Positions 9,971-18,321 of a stretch of DNA of 20,479 nt are shown piece after piece; within the stretch, counting starts at the first letter, position 1, and each line of letters starts with the position of its first letter. Origin of the DNA: Cyclostephanos tholiformis (Eukaryota; Bacillariophyta; Thalassiosirophyceae; Thalassiosirales; Thalassiosiraceae); contig JALLPB010000240.1 in NCBI GenBank assembly GCA_036939975.1, forward strand, positions 1 to 20,479. The letters are read 5' to 3'. The notes under the pieces are model-generated. The model was given only the letters and a program-made list of their open reading frames with translations. It searched no databases and had not been told where the DNA came from. A program made the position numbers and the translations under genes.

Positions 9971-10082
9971 ACATTATCAACGACACTGAACAAGCTGTAT
10001 GACACATCGTGAGCGAGGAGGAGCTGACATGAGTACTTATCGAATTTTCGAAGTATCCCGGTCGAGTATCTAACTACTTATG

Positions 10083-10127
10083 ACGATACCGTGGAAGGTG
10101 TCAAACGGATTCCACGGTATCCTTAAG
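10083..10127. repeat. Hairpin direct repeat, copy 2 (perfect 12-bp stem)
   Basis: GATACCGTGGAA (10085-10096) and TTCCACGGTATC (10110-10121) are perfect reverse complements around a 13-nt loop. The unit is a diverged direct copy of 9924-9970. Its function is unknown. Small mobile-element remnant, protein-binding site or RNA hairpin are all possible. Confidence 0.8.
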
Positions 10128-10490
10128 TAAAATAGATGGCGTCATCGACAACAACGCTGACACAAGCAAACCCTTTGTCCTTGGCTTTTTGACTTCATTT
10201 TTGTGTAAAAATCACATGAGGCGTTGTTGTTTGTGCCGCGACGCTTGCGTAAGCAACAATCAACCTGAAAAGAGAGCTGCGTCTTCGTCCGTCCCCAATG
10301 CCGGAGGGGAAGGTGCCGCATGAGCGAAGATGACGGGCGGGCTCGTGGCGGCTAGCGCGAGGATGTGTGGGGGGGGGGGAGGGTCACTTTGATCGTTTTG
10401 CCGTCCGACACGCGAGGGTGGGGGGAGAGGGTTTTTGCCGTCTGACAGAGCACGATGTGATAAATATGGTGTATTATTTGAGAATTGAAC

Positions 10491-12518
10491 TTAACGACCA
10501 TTCATCACTAGCTTCAACTCCTCCAAGAAGCTCGTGCTGTTGTGCACGGTGCTTCCACCTAGGATCACGCGGACTTTGCCAGAATTAGCCTGATTGAATT
10601 GATTCACCTTTGTGCTCTCCTCGTAGGTCACGCCCCCCACCATGAAGATTAAGATCTCCTGCGGCAACGGCATCCCGTCGACGTTCGTGGATGTTCCGCC
10701 CCCCGACAATATCATCGGATGGGTCTGACCTGGGAGCTTCCCCCTCGCCGCCCCCTCCACTGTGTCCATGAGCACCGGCGAGTGCTGGGAGTAGACGTTG
10801 CTAATCCCCTGCACGCTCGTCATGATGCTCTTCATCAATTTGCTCGTTATGTCCCTGTTCGTGCCGTACAGGCCTGGACCGCGCACGTCCGATCCCGCGT
10901 ATTTGAGTATAGCATCGACCAATCCCACCCCATCAGGGGGGACGCCACCCCGCTTCATCGCCTCCTTCACGGCGGGTATCGATCCGGAGGGGACGGCGTT
11001 CTCATAACGGAGCGCGTATAGCATGCCGAGCCTTAGCTTGTCGGGTATCTTCACTATCGGGCTGTCGAGCTTCGACATCAGCTCACGAAGGTGACCGGCC
11101 TGATCGTCCGAGCACGCCAGGTCCTGCTCGAACGCCGACACGTCCATTAGGTTGCACACCTCCACCAACCGCGCGAGCTCGCCCATTATCGCGACGTGCT
11201 TTGATACCGTGTGGCTCTGACTCCGAAGTTCTGGGAAGCGCTCCATGAATTCCTGCATCTCCTCGATGGAACGCAAATTCGAGACCGAATTCATCTTCGA
11301 CTTGGCCTGGTAATCCCTCAATAGGGTCTGTATCGCCTCCCCGAGCTCGCCGAAGTTCGAATTGCGATGATCCTGGAAGAAGGCGTCGTGACCGGGCGCG
11401 GAGGATAACACCACCTCCTCGAGATCGCGAGATATGTTTGGCACGCCCCTCAACACGACGCGACTGTTGTTCAACCCGAGGAGTTCGTGTACCATGGCCT
11501 GATACGTCCACTGGCTCAATAATGGCGTTACCGGATCGTCCATCCTATCGAGGACGAGCAGTAGCATGCTGTTGTTCCCCCCCCCCCCCGATGACATCGA
11601 CAACGACATAGACGACGATCCTCCCCCTCCCCCCCCCGACATCGATTGCCGATCGCCCTGTCCGCCACCGCCGACATGCCCGACCGTTCCCAACGGCTTG
11701 CCCGATCCGCGCAGGAAGTGAAATATCTGATCCGATCGTATGCCATCGCATACGTCCGTCGCGAGACGACGGGCCGCGATCGAGCTCTTCTGATATCGCA
11801 CGATCGCCGGCTGTCTCCTAAGAGCGAGCAACATCGATTGCAATCCGGCGAGATTGCGTTCGTATATCGACGAGCGTATTTGTGACGTCGACGAATTCGC
11901 AGTCTTCGACAACATCGACGTCATCGGGAGGGTATTACGACAGTTCAGACTGAGCAGGTCGGGATTGATCGGGAGGAAATCGGCGTAGAATTCCTGCACC
12001 CGTTTCACCCTCTCAAACGGATCGGACTCGGCGAGCAAATCGAGCAACGTCGGCGATAGTATGCCCGAGAAATAAACGTGATATTCCGAGAAGCGGGGCG
12101 ACGCGAGTTCCCTGACGAGATGTCCGACGTTGATTTCCGTCGGACGGAGGAAGCAAACTGCCTTCATGTGGGACACGTGCGCCACGGACGACGTGCCATC
12201 GTCCTCCTCCGCGAGCGCGAGGGAATGACTCCCGCCGCCGCCACCGCCGCCGCCGCGGGCGTGATGGGGCTCGTCGATGCGACAGACCAAGTATACCTCC
12301 CTCGAGAGTATTTCCGATTGGGTCGATACGCACGAGAGTATCTGGGTGGTGACATCGTCGAGCAATAGCACCTTCATTCCGTGACACTTTCCATCCCCCG
12401 TCGATATGCGGTCGATGTAGGATCGTACGGACGCGATGCCATCGAGCTGATGCTGGTCGTATGACGAGTATGACGACGACGACGACGACGACGATGAAGA
12501 AGATACGGACGAAATCAT
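10491..12518 (-). CDS. VPS45: Sec1/Munc18 family protein of the VPS45 type
   Basis: This is a single uninterrupted frame of 675 residues. The first in-frame ATG (12518) lies just before the region that corresponds to the usual VPS45 start (SVRSYIDRI, then GMKVLLLDDVTTQILS). SM proteins of this type bind SNARE complexes and drive fusion at the trans-Golgi and endosome. Visible family signatures are STQSEILSREVYLVCRID, FLRPTEINVGHLVRELASP, and, near residues 319-334, LLLVLDRMDDPVTPLL followed by SQWTYQAMVHELLG. The C-terminal block has EILIFMVGGVTYEES and RVILGGSTVHNS. The protein is about 100 residues longer than typical VPS45. The excess is explained by a poly-Ser start, a Gly/Ser insert just before the LLLVLDR block, and a Gly8 insert near residue 90. 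The gene is head-to-head with V-ATPase subunit a. Confidence 0.93.
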   Translation of the reverse strand: MISSVSSSSSSSSSSSYSSYDQHQLDGIASVRSYIDRISTGDGKCHGMKVLLLDDVTTQILSCVSTQSEILSREVYLVCRIDEPHHARGGGGGGGGSHSLALAEEDDGTSSVAHVSHMKAVCFLRPTEINVGHLVRELASPRFSEYHVYFSGILSPTLLDLLAESDPFERVKRVQEFYADFLPINPDLLSLNCRNTLPMTSMLSKTANSSTSQIRSSIYERNLAGLQSMLLALRRQPAIVRYQKSSIAARRLATDVCDGIRSDQIFHFLRGSGKPLGTVGHVGGGGQGDRQSMSGGGGGGSSSMSLSMSSGGGGNNSMLLLVLDRMDDPVTPLLSQWTYQAMVHELLGLNNSRVVLRGVPNISRDLEEVVLSSAPGHDAFFQDHRNSNFGELGEAIQTLLRDYQAKSKMNSVSNLRSIEEMQEFMERFPELRSQSHTVSKHVAIMGELARLVEVCNLMDVSAFEQDLACSDDQAGHLRELMSKLDSPIVKIPDKLRLGMLYALRYENAVPSGSIPAVKEAMKRGGVPPDGVGLVDAILKYAGSDVRGPGLYGTNRDITSKLMKSIMTSVQGISNVYSQHSPVLMDTVEGAARGKLPGQTHPMILSGGGTSTNVDGMPLPQEILIFMVGGVTYEESTKVNQFNQANSGKVRVILGGSTVHNSTSFLEELKLVMNGR

Positions 12519-13042
12519 GGCATTATCAGGGGGGGGGACAACGAGACGGAGAGCTCCGGAGCGATTTACAAAGGAGATGAGAGGGACGGACACCACGGAG
12601 AGAGAGAACAACGATATAGGAATATTTTACTTGGGAGTCCAATCATCGTCTGTCCTACCCCCCTTCCAAGTGAGCCAGCCAGCCCCGCGTGCCAACCCAC
12701 TTTTCGCATCTGGGGGAAAATGCAGAGGAATTAGTAATTTTTCGATCACATTCTCCAACGAGCGCGAAAGTTGGATTTCCTCAACGCCGAAAAGAACCGG
12801 GAGCCCAAGGCAGGAAGAATAACCCAGGAAACAGCCAAGAGAGGAGGTAAGAGTGGAGACGAGAATAAAAAAATACGACGCAAACAAAGCCGCCTTGTTG
12901 TTTGCCTCGGCCAACTAACAACCCCCACAACGCCGTCTCCGTAACAACACCTCCATTGCGAGTGCCTGTGGGAGGACGTGAGACAATTAAAATAAGTAAC
13001 CCATAATCGAATCAGCGAGAAGGTAAAAAATAATCAACTATC
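12519..13042. promoter_or_regulatory. Shared divergent upstream region of VPS45 and V-ATPase subunit a
   Basis: The 524 bp separate the two start codons. The frame of VPS45 stays open up to about 12611 but contains no further ATG, so this is probably leader. On the minus strand between 12914 and 12627 there is a stop-bounded open frame without ATG (see findings). A good splice acceptor (TTTTCCCCCAG ending at 12710, with TACTAAT 20-30 nt upstream) suggests an intron in the VPS45 leader or a small unannotated gene. No canonical TATA element was seen. Confidence 0.5.
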
Positions 13043-13468
13043 ATGTCACGTTGGTTCCGCTCCGAGCACATGGAGTACATCTCCCTGATCGTTAACGAGG
13101 ACGCCGCGCACGATTGTCTCGCCGATCTCGGCAAGCTCTCCGTAATACAATTCACCGACCTCAATCCCGACCTGACCCCATTCCAGCGTCGGTACGTCAG
13201 CTTCGTCCGTCGATGCGACGAGTTGGAACGCAAGCTTCGCTTCTTCGGCACCGAGTGCGACAATTTCGGCCTGAAGCTCGAGTCCCCCGGCGACGTTGAG
13301 AGTTTCCTGGACAGTCACGTCGGTGCCGGAGGCATCGTGGGCGGACGTACCGGCAGCGGACTTAGCGCCGGTGGAGGGAGTGGAGGCAAGGGCGCGAGCG
13401 GGACCCAGTTGTTGGAGAGCCTCGAGGTGGAGCTCGAGGGTGAGTGCATCTTACTTTAATTTGTAGGT

Positions 13469-13502
<34 letters not shown>

Positions 13503-15919
13503 GGAGGATCCTTGGCATGACGCCACGGCAATATTCCCCCCCATCCTCCCCTCGATTGGAATACCTTTCCCCACCTCCCCCTTTGCCGTCTTCCCCTTCC
13601 GCGCTCATTTCATTCTTCACGTCATCAGGTTACGAATCCCAACTCCGCGAACTCAACGCCTACTCCGAGAAGCTAACGCGCGAGTACAACGAGAAGGTCG
13701 AGCTACAGGAGGTGCTCGAGAAGGCTCGTCGATTCTTCATGACCGACACTCCCCGCCTCGCCGTGTCTCGTCTCGGTGGGGGGGGTGGTTCGGCCAAGCC
13801 GGGATCCCTGCTGGCGAGTGGCGACGACGAGGCTGCTCGCGGACTCGACCTCGATATGCGCTTCTCGTCCATCACCGGGGTGGTATCCACCGAGGAGAAG
13901 GTGCGCTTCGAGCGTATGATCTTCCGCGCCACCCGGGGGAACTGCTACGTACGATTCGCGCCGATCAAGCAGCCGATTACCGATCCGGAAACCGGCACTC
14001 TCGTGGAGAAGTGCGTGTTCATCGTGTTCTTCAAATCCCTTAGCATCGAAACGAAGTTGAAGAGGATATGCGACGCGTTCTTCGCCCATCGGTACTCGCT
14101 CCCCGACATGGACGATGCCCCGGCGGTGGATAGGATGCTCACCGAGAACGCCCAGGAGCTCGTCGATTCGCGCACGGTCTTGCTCAAGAATCAGGACACG
14201 CGCTTCCGCCTTTGTCAGATGCTGGCACAGCACACCGAGCGCTGGACGTGGATCGTCCTCAAGGAGAAGGCCACCTATCACACCCTGAACATGTTCAAGG
14301 CCGACGTCGCCGGTATGCTGCGCGGCGAGGGGTGGGTCATATCCGAATCCTTCGACGACGTCCGCGCGTCCGTGAATCGCGCGCACAGCGACATGGACAG
14401 CAACATGCCCAGTCACGTCGATCAGGTCCCGAAGCCGTGGCCAACCCCCCCCACGCACTTCACCACGAACAAGTTCACGTACGGCTATCAGGAGTTCGTG
14501 AATACCTACGGCATACCCAGGTACAGGGAGGCGAATCCAGCGTTGTTCACGGCCGCGACGTTCCCGTTCCTATTCGGCGTCATGTACGGCGATATCGGAC
14601 ACGGCCTGTTCCTATTCTGCGCCGGACTGTACTTGCTATGGAACGAGGATGCGAACGACAAGAGGAAGCTCGACGAGATGACCGCCGGTCTGCACGCCGG
14701 TCGGTACATGATCGTCATGATGGGCTTCTTCGCCGTGTATGCCGGACTCGTGTACAACGATTGCTTCTCCCTTGGATTGAACCTCTTCGGCACCCGTTGG
14801 ACCTTCGGATCCGACAATCCCGAGGATGGCGAGGTCGCCGAGATGACGGGTAAGTACGGTGATGGCGATTCGGTCTACCCCTTCGGGCTTGATCCCATGT
14901 GGCACGTCTCGGCCAACGAGCTTCTGTTCTTCAACTCCTTCAAGATGAAGCTATCCGTGATATTCGGCATCTGCCAAATGTTCATGGGAACGTGCCTTCG
15001 TGGGATTAACGCCGTATACTTCGGTCAGAGACTCGACTTCCTCTTCGAGTTCCTACCCATGGTCGCATTCGCTTGCTCCCTCTTCGTTTATATGGTGGTT
15101 CTAATCTTCATGAAGTGGAGCATCAACTGGAATTCAAGGATGCTCTCGGCGACATGCCTTTTCCCCGACAGTGCCGGGTGGGGAAGCGCAGACTACGACG
15201 GCGAGTGGGCCCAATGCAATGGCATCGGGTTCGGGTGCACCCCCTGGGGTTACGTCTGCCAGGGCAACGACAGCCTCGCGGACAAGTGCCCCCTCGACTA
15301 CGGTGGAAGTGGAGACGGATGTCAGCCTCCCAACCTCATCACGTCTCTCATTAACATCGCGCTCTCTCCCGGAAACGTCGACGAGCCCATGTACAACGGA
15401 CAGGCCGGAGTCCAGGGCGTACTCCTCGCCATTGCCGGTCTCTCCGTGCCCATCCTGCTGATCGCCAAGCCATACTTCATGAGCAAAGAGATGGCTGCCC
15501 ACGCCGTCCACGGCCATGATGATGATGACGACGACGAGAATCATGAGGAGCACAGCTTCGGCGAAATTGTCATTCACCAGGCCATCGAGACCATCGAGTT
15601 TGTCCTTGGGATGGTTTCGAACACCGCTTCCTACCTACGTCTGTGGGCACTCTCCCTCGCCCACTCAGAGCTCGCGACGGTCTTCTGGGAGAAGGCCATG
15701 CTCTCGACGTTGAACATTAATTGGTTCGCGACCTTCATCGGGTACGGGGTCTTTGCCGGGACCACCTTCGGCGTCCTCCTGATGATGGACGTCCTCGAAT
15801 GCTTCCTCCACGCGTTGCGCTTGCACTGGGTCGAGTTCCAGAACAAGTTCTTCAAGGCCGATGGCATCCGCTTCTCGCCGTACTCGTTCAAACAAATTTT
15901 GAGCGATTCCTCAGGGTGA
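13043..15919 (+). CDS. V-type proton ATPase 116-kDa subunit a (Vo sector)
   Basis: Exons are 13043-13439 and 13629-15919, giving 895 residues. The 189-bp intron splits a Gly codon (ELE-G-YESQLREL). Subunit a carries the proton half-channels of the rotary V-ATPase that acidifies vacuoles and endosomes. The N-terminal cytosolic half starts canonically (MSRWFRSEHMEYISLIV). The membrane half starts near FPFLFGVMYGDIGHG (residues about 444-458). The segment ETIEFVLGMVSNTASYLRLW then LSLAHSEL contains Arg803 (codon 15638-15640), matching the Arg essential for proton transport in yeast Vph1. Odd features are a Gly-rich insert (residues about 94-115), an Asp/His-rich loop (HGHDDDDDDENHEEH) and a Cys-rich extramembrane loop. 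The final TGA sits inside GGGTGAGT, a possible donor. Splicing 15916-15969 would give the same last residue and a TAA. Confidence 0.95.
13470..13501. repeat. G32 homopolymer inside the V-ATPase subunit a intron
   Basis: Thirty-two consecutive G on the coding strand start about 30 nt after the donor. A run of this length can form G-quadruplexes in DNA and in pre-mRNA. Its true length is likely uncertain in any assembly. It does not affect the protein because it lies within the intron. Confidence 0.95.
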
Positions 15920-16242
15920 GTCTGTCTGGATTTGAAAATGTGAAGGAGGGTGGGGGGTATATGTTGTAGGTAACAGAGGGATTCTCTCTTGTTTGGTATA
16001 ACGGGAAGAGGATGTAAGTGCTTGGACTGATCGGGATTGGTAGGCAGCACACACTTGTTAATGATAAGATAAATAAGAAACCGCACCCAGTGTTCTTTCG
16101 AGCGTACAAACAACACTGAAATCACGACATTTCTAGACGATTCTTAAGCTTTGGAAGGATTTTTACTTTTTACTCCGCCCTCCCCCCCACACATTTGAGT
16201 TTCATCCGCACCACCCTCTCCCGACCATCGTCGGATGCATCA
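15920..16242. other. Convergent 3' spacer between V-ATPase a and the aldo/keto reductase; no gene seen
   Basis: The spacer holds the 3' ends of two converging transcripts. A possible last intron of the V-ATPase gene (15916-15969) lies at its left end. The remainder shows no open frame with family resemblance, no repeat of note and no clear polyadenylation signal, apart from A/T-rich GATAAATAAG near 16070. Confidence 0.5.
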
Positions 16243-17514
16243 TCAAGCGTACTTGGTCGGGTCAGTATACCTCCTGTACACTCCATCGATCTCTTTCATC
16301 GTCTCCTCGTCCAATTTCAAGTCATATGCCTCGATGTCCTCCGATAGCTGCATCATCGACGTCGCGCCTATGATCGTGGACGTTACGTGCTCCCTATGAT
16401 AACACCACGACAATGCCAATTGACTCGGGGTCAATCCGCGCTTCTTCGCCAATTTCGCATACTCCCCCACCGCCTCCTCGTTCATCGAACCGTAATACCT
16501 CGCCATGTATCCGGGATAATTGGAATACCTCGATCCCGGGGGTATGTTATCCTTGTCGGCGTATTTGTTCGTTAACGATCCACCCGCCAGCGGGGAGTAC
16601 GGTAACAAACCCACCCGGTGATGATGACAGGCCTCGGCCAATCCCGCCTCGTAATCCTTCCTTACCACCAGGGAGTAACTGTTCTGGATCGATACGATGC
16701 GGGGGTACTTATCGGGATGATTATTCGCCATATCGACGTACGTACACACGCCGTAGGGCGTCTCGTTCGATACGCCGACGTATCGTACCTTCCCGCTCGA
16801 TATCAGCCGTTGCAACGCCCCCAATGTCTCCTCGAACGATACCGCATCCTGTCGTACCTTGGCGGGGGAGAAGTCCGGCTGACCGAAGAGTCCCCCGGTA
16901 TATCTATCCGGCCAGTGCAATTGTAGCAAGTCGACGTAGTCGGTCCCGAGCCTCACGAGCGACTCGTCCACGCTGTGCAATATCTGTTCCTCGGTCAGAC
17001 GAGAGGGAGTATTGGCATGCTTGCGGGGTAACCAATTAACTCCCGGCCCGGCGACCTTCGTGGCGAGTATCACGTCCTCCCTCCTCCTATTCCCCCCCCT
17101 TAGAAAGGCGGATATGGCCATATCCGTCATCCCCAGAGTCTCCTCGCTTGGCGGGGTGGGATATATCTCCGCGGTATCGATGAAGTTCAAGCCGTAATCG
17201 TCGAACGCGCGATTCAACAGTTCGACGCCCTCCTCGATGGTGTTTTGCTTCCCGTAGGTCATCGTGCCCATGCATATCTTGCTAACCTCGAGGTCGGAGG
17301 TCCCCAGCTTGCAGTAATCCATGCCGTGTCGCAGTCCAGGAACGGGCGCGTTCCTCGCGATGGATCCAGAATAGGACGTGACCGAAACAACGATCGACGA
17401 TATGTAGACGACGACGCCGACGCCGACTACGATTGCCATGTGCGTCGGGAACACGACACGGGACGATGCCGCCGCCGCTTGCCTGATGGATTTCTCTCGG
17501 TCGTTGGCGGGCAT
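16243..17514 (-). CDS. Aldo/keto reductase, Tas-like, with N-terminal membrane segment
   Basis: This is an intronless frame of 423 residues from the ATG at 17514. The AKR catalytic tetrad is visible: Asp113 and Tyr118 (FIDTAEIYP), Lys153 (ILATKVAG) and His200 (LQLHWPD). The barrel is further marked by GKVRYVGVSNETPYG, IVSIQNSYSLV and GLLPYSPLAGGSLTNKY. The C-terminal TSTIIGATSMMQLSEDI suits NADP(H) binding. This resembles the family of E. coli Tas, and the physiological substrate is unknown. Compared with Tas there are about 65 extra N-terminal residues with one hydrophobic segment (AIVVGVGVVVYISSIVVSV, about 27-45). It could be a membrane anchor, or a signal peptide if translation began at Met26. 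Starting at Met65 would give a soluble enzyme. The gene is head-to-head with the IMPase gene. Confidence 0.9.
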   Translation of the reverse strand: MPANDREKSIRQAAAASSRVVFPTHMAIVVGVGVVVYISSIVVSVTSYSGSIARNAPVPGLRHGMDYCKLGTSDLEVSKICMGTMTYGKQNTIEEGVELLNRAFDDYGLNFIDTAEIYPTPPSEETLGMTDMAISAFLRGGNRRREDVILATKVAGPGVNWLPRKHANTPSRLTEEQILHSVDESLVRLGTDYVDLLQLHWPDRYTGGLFGQPDFSPAKVRQDAVSFEETLGALQRLISSGKVRYVGVSNETPYGVCTYVDMANNHPDKYPRIVSIQNSYSLVVRKDYEAGLAEACHHHRVGLLPYSPLAGGSLTNKYADKDNIPPGSRYSNYPGYMARYYGSMNEEAVGEYAKLAKKRGLTPSQLALSWCYHREHVTSTIIGATSMMQLSEDIEAYDLKLDEETMKEIDGVYRRYTDPTKYA

Positions 17515-17587
17515 GATGATGATGATGATGACGATGATGACGATGATGACGATGATGATGATAATGACGATGACGATGACGACGATG
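17515..17587. repeat. GAT/GAC trinucleotide microsatellite directly upstream of the aldo/keto reductase ATG
   Basis: About 73 bp of GATGATGAC-type repeats abut the start codon. In the sense of the reductase gene this reads CAT/GTC repeats in the 5' leader, so length variation would alter the leader but not the main protein. Confidence 0.9.
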
Positions 17588-18070
17588 GATGAAAGTTATT
17601 GCGATCGCGTCCTTGTGTGTGTTCAAGTCAGTGTTGGCACACCACCTGATCTTGATTCAGACGAGGTACTTCCACGTGGATCTTTGGACGGCGAAAAAGG
17701 GTTTGCCTGTCCCGCCGCGCCCGTACCTACCTTGTTTTATGATATTATGATGTACGATACTGTACGATGTAATAAGTACTTACTACGGAGAGCAAAGTAG
17801 GTAAATAGTATTAGTACACTACTAGGTATGACATACTAAGTATCGTACCTATTTCCTACTACCTATTACCTATTAATACTTAAGTTCTTATTTTTTTAAT
17901 TCTCACTTGATTTCACTCAATCAAAACATCAACATTATCCCCCCCCCCGCCCATCATCGCATCCCTCTTCCATCTCTTCCATATGATAAATATATTTTAT
18001 GGTACAACCATAACAAAACACTCAGCCATTGTCTGCGGGGGAATCGCGCGTGTCGATTATACTACACTAC
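17588..18070. promoter_or_regulatory. Divergent upstream region of the aldo/keto reductase and IMPase genes
   Basis: With the microsatellite, this makes a 556-bp head-to-head spacer. Positions about 17751-17885 are rich in TAC/GTA words: a tandem decamer (TGTACGATAC, TGTACGATGT), AGTAGGTAAATAG facing CTATTTCCTACT as an imperfect inverted repeat, and GTACCTATT at 17845-17853. A C9 run occurs near 17940. I see no coding frame. Promoter function is inferred from position only. Confidence 0.5.
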
Positions 18071-18290
18071 ATGACCCCCACGTCGACACCCTTCCCAATC
18101 GTCGTCTTCTTCTTCGTCGTCGTCGTCGTCTCGGTCGTGGAACATAGTAGCACCCTCCACCATCCGGTGGCATCGGCGTTCTCGCACCGCCCCATCGTCG
18201 TCATCCCGTCGTCGTCGTCGTCGTCGTCTTCGTTTGGGTACAGACATCGGTCCGCGACGATGACATCGTCATCGACGTTGTCGATGTCAA

Positions 18291-18321
<31 letters not shown>

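Larger units (their letters stand above)
9830..10490. other. Spacer between VPS45 (3' end) and the EF-hand gene (5' end); no gene seen
   Basis: This is the longest gene-free stretch (661 bp). It lies between two minus-strand genes, so it should hold the VPS45 terminator and the EF-hand promoter. It contains the pair of hairpin repeats annotated separately and one GTACCTATT word (9915-9923). A further 10-bp inverted repeat is present (ACAACAACGC near 10150 against GCGTTGTTGT near 10223). The VPS45-proximal part has G-runs near 10368-10425. No coding potential or tRNA-like fold was recognised. Confidence 0.55.

Noticed and set aside
12519..12611. N-terminal extension of VPS45 using the open frame upstream of 12518
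   Set aside because: The stretch has no ATG, and the family start aligns just after the ATG at 12518.
17512..17626. His-rich open frame upstream of the aldo/keto reductase
   Set aside because: It is produced by the CAT/CAC trinucleotide microsatellite and has no ATG start.
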